Below are positions 13,158-13,180 of a DNA stretch of 13,180 bases, piece after piece. The DNA comes from an uncultured Collinsella sp. Its GTDB lineage: Bacteria > Actinomycetota > Coriobacteriia > Coriobacteriales > Coriobacteriaceae. The translations under genes were made by a program, and so were the position numbers. The DNA lies in the NCBI GenBank assembly GCA_905197585.1, contig CAJJZO010000031.1, forward strand, positions 1 to 13,180. The letters are read 5' to 3'. The notes below the pieces were generated by a model, which was not told where the DNA came from, searched no databases, and saw only the letters and a list, made by a program, of their open reading frames with translations. Within the stretch, counting starts at the first letter, position 1, and every line of letters begins with the position of its first letter.

Positions 13158-13180
13158 GAGCCCTCCTATTCCTGGACCTT

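Overview
The window is high-GC actinobacterial DNA with AT-rich intergenic patches. Gene content and style suggest the class Coriobacteriia, most likely Collinsella or a close relative. This is inferred from gene families and repeat style, not from a marker gene. There are ten protein genes: nine read on the minus strand and one (9779-10744) on the plus strand. I see no tRNA, rRNA, CRISPR array or complete transposase gene.

Layout, left to right. 1-347 holds no gene. It has an AT-rich, MITE-like segment bounded by about 25-bp imperfect inverted repeats, then a strong terminator. 348-3463 is a two-gene, divalent-metal operon: a PRC-barrel/MgtE_N/CBS/membrane protein followed by an NRAMP-superfamily carrier. 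The carrier's metal-site motifs are changed as in NRAMP-related magnesium transporters. Upstream (about 3480-3680) lies an extended -10 promoter and a leader of about 190 nt that can fold in two mutually exclusive ways, ending in a ten-codon ORF overlapping the first gene. This is the best candidate for an undescribed regulatory system here. 3792-5198 is a membrane-anchored NodB-fold protein that has lost its metal ligands. 5271-6415 is a translationally coupled pair, YtxH-like then PRC-barrel.

6552-8795 carries a CorC/HlyC-type protein (DUF21 + CBS + CorC_HlyC) and, 24 nt downstream, a stand-alone protein resembling the N-terminal domain of cyanophycin synthetase. 8909-9592 is a HlyIII/PAQR-type membrane protein. 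It diverges from a membrane-anchored alpha/beta hydrolase (9779-10744) with a consensus-like promoter and a palindrome in its leader. A bidirectional terminator separates the hydrolase from a convergent DUF362 ferredoxin-type protein (10877-12082). 12160-12500 is a cluster of REP-like repeats, with another copy at 3759-3790. The window ends with a class I methyltransferase whose natural start is followed by an in-frame amber codon.

How the parts fit. The MgtE-like protein, the NRAMP-like carrier and the CorC-like protein all belong to families tied to Mg2+ or other divalent-cation movement, so magnesium balance is the most coherent theme. The rest looks like cell-envelope and stress housekeeping. 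Repeats mark the spaces between transcription units.
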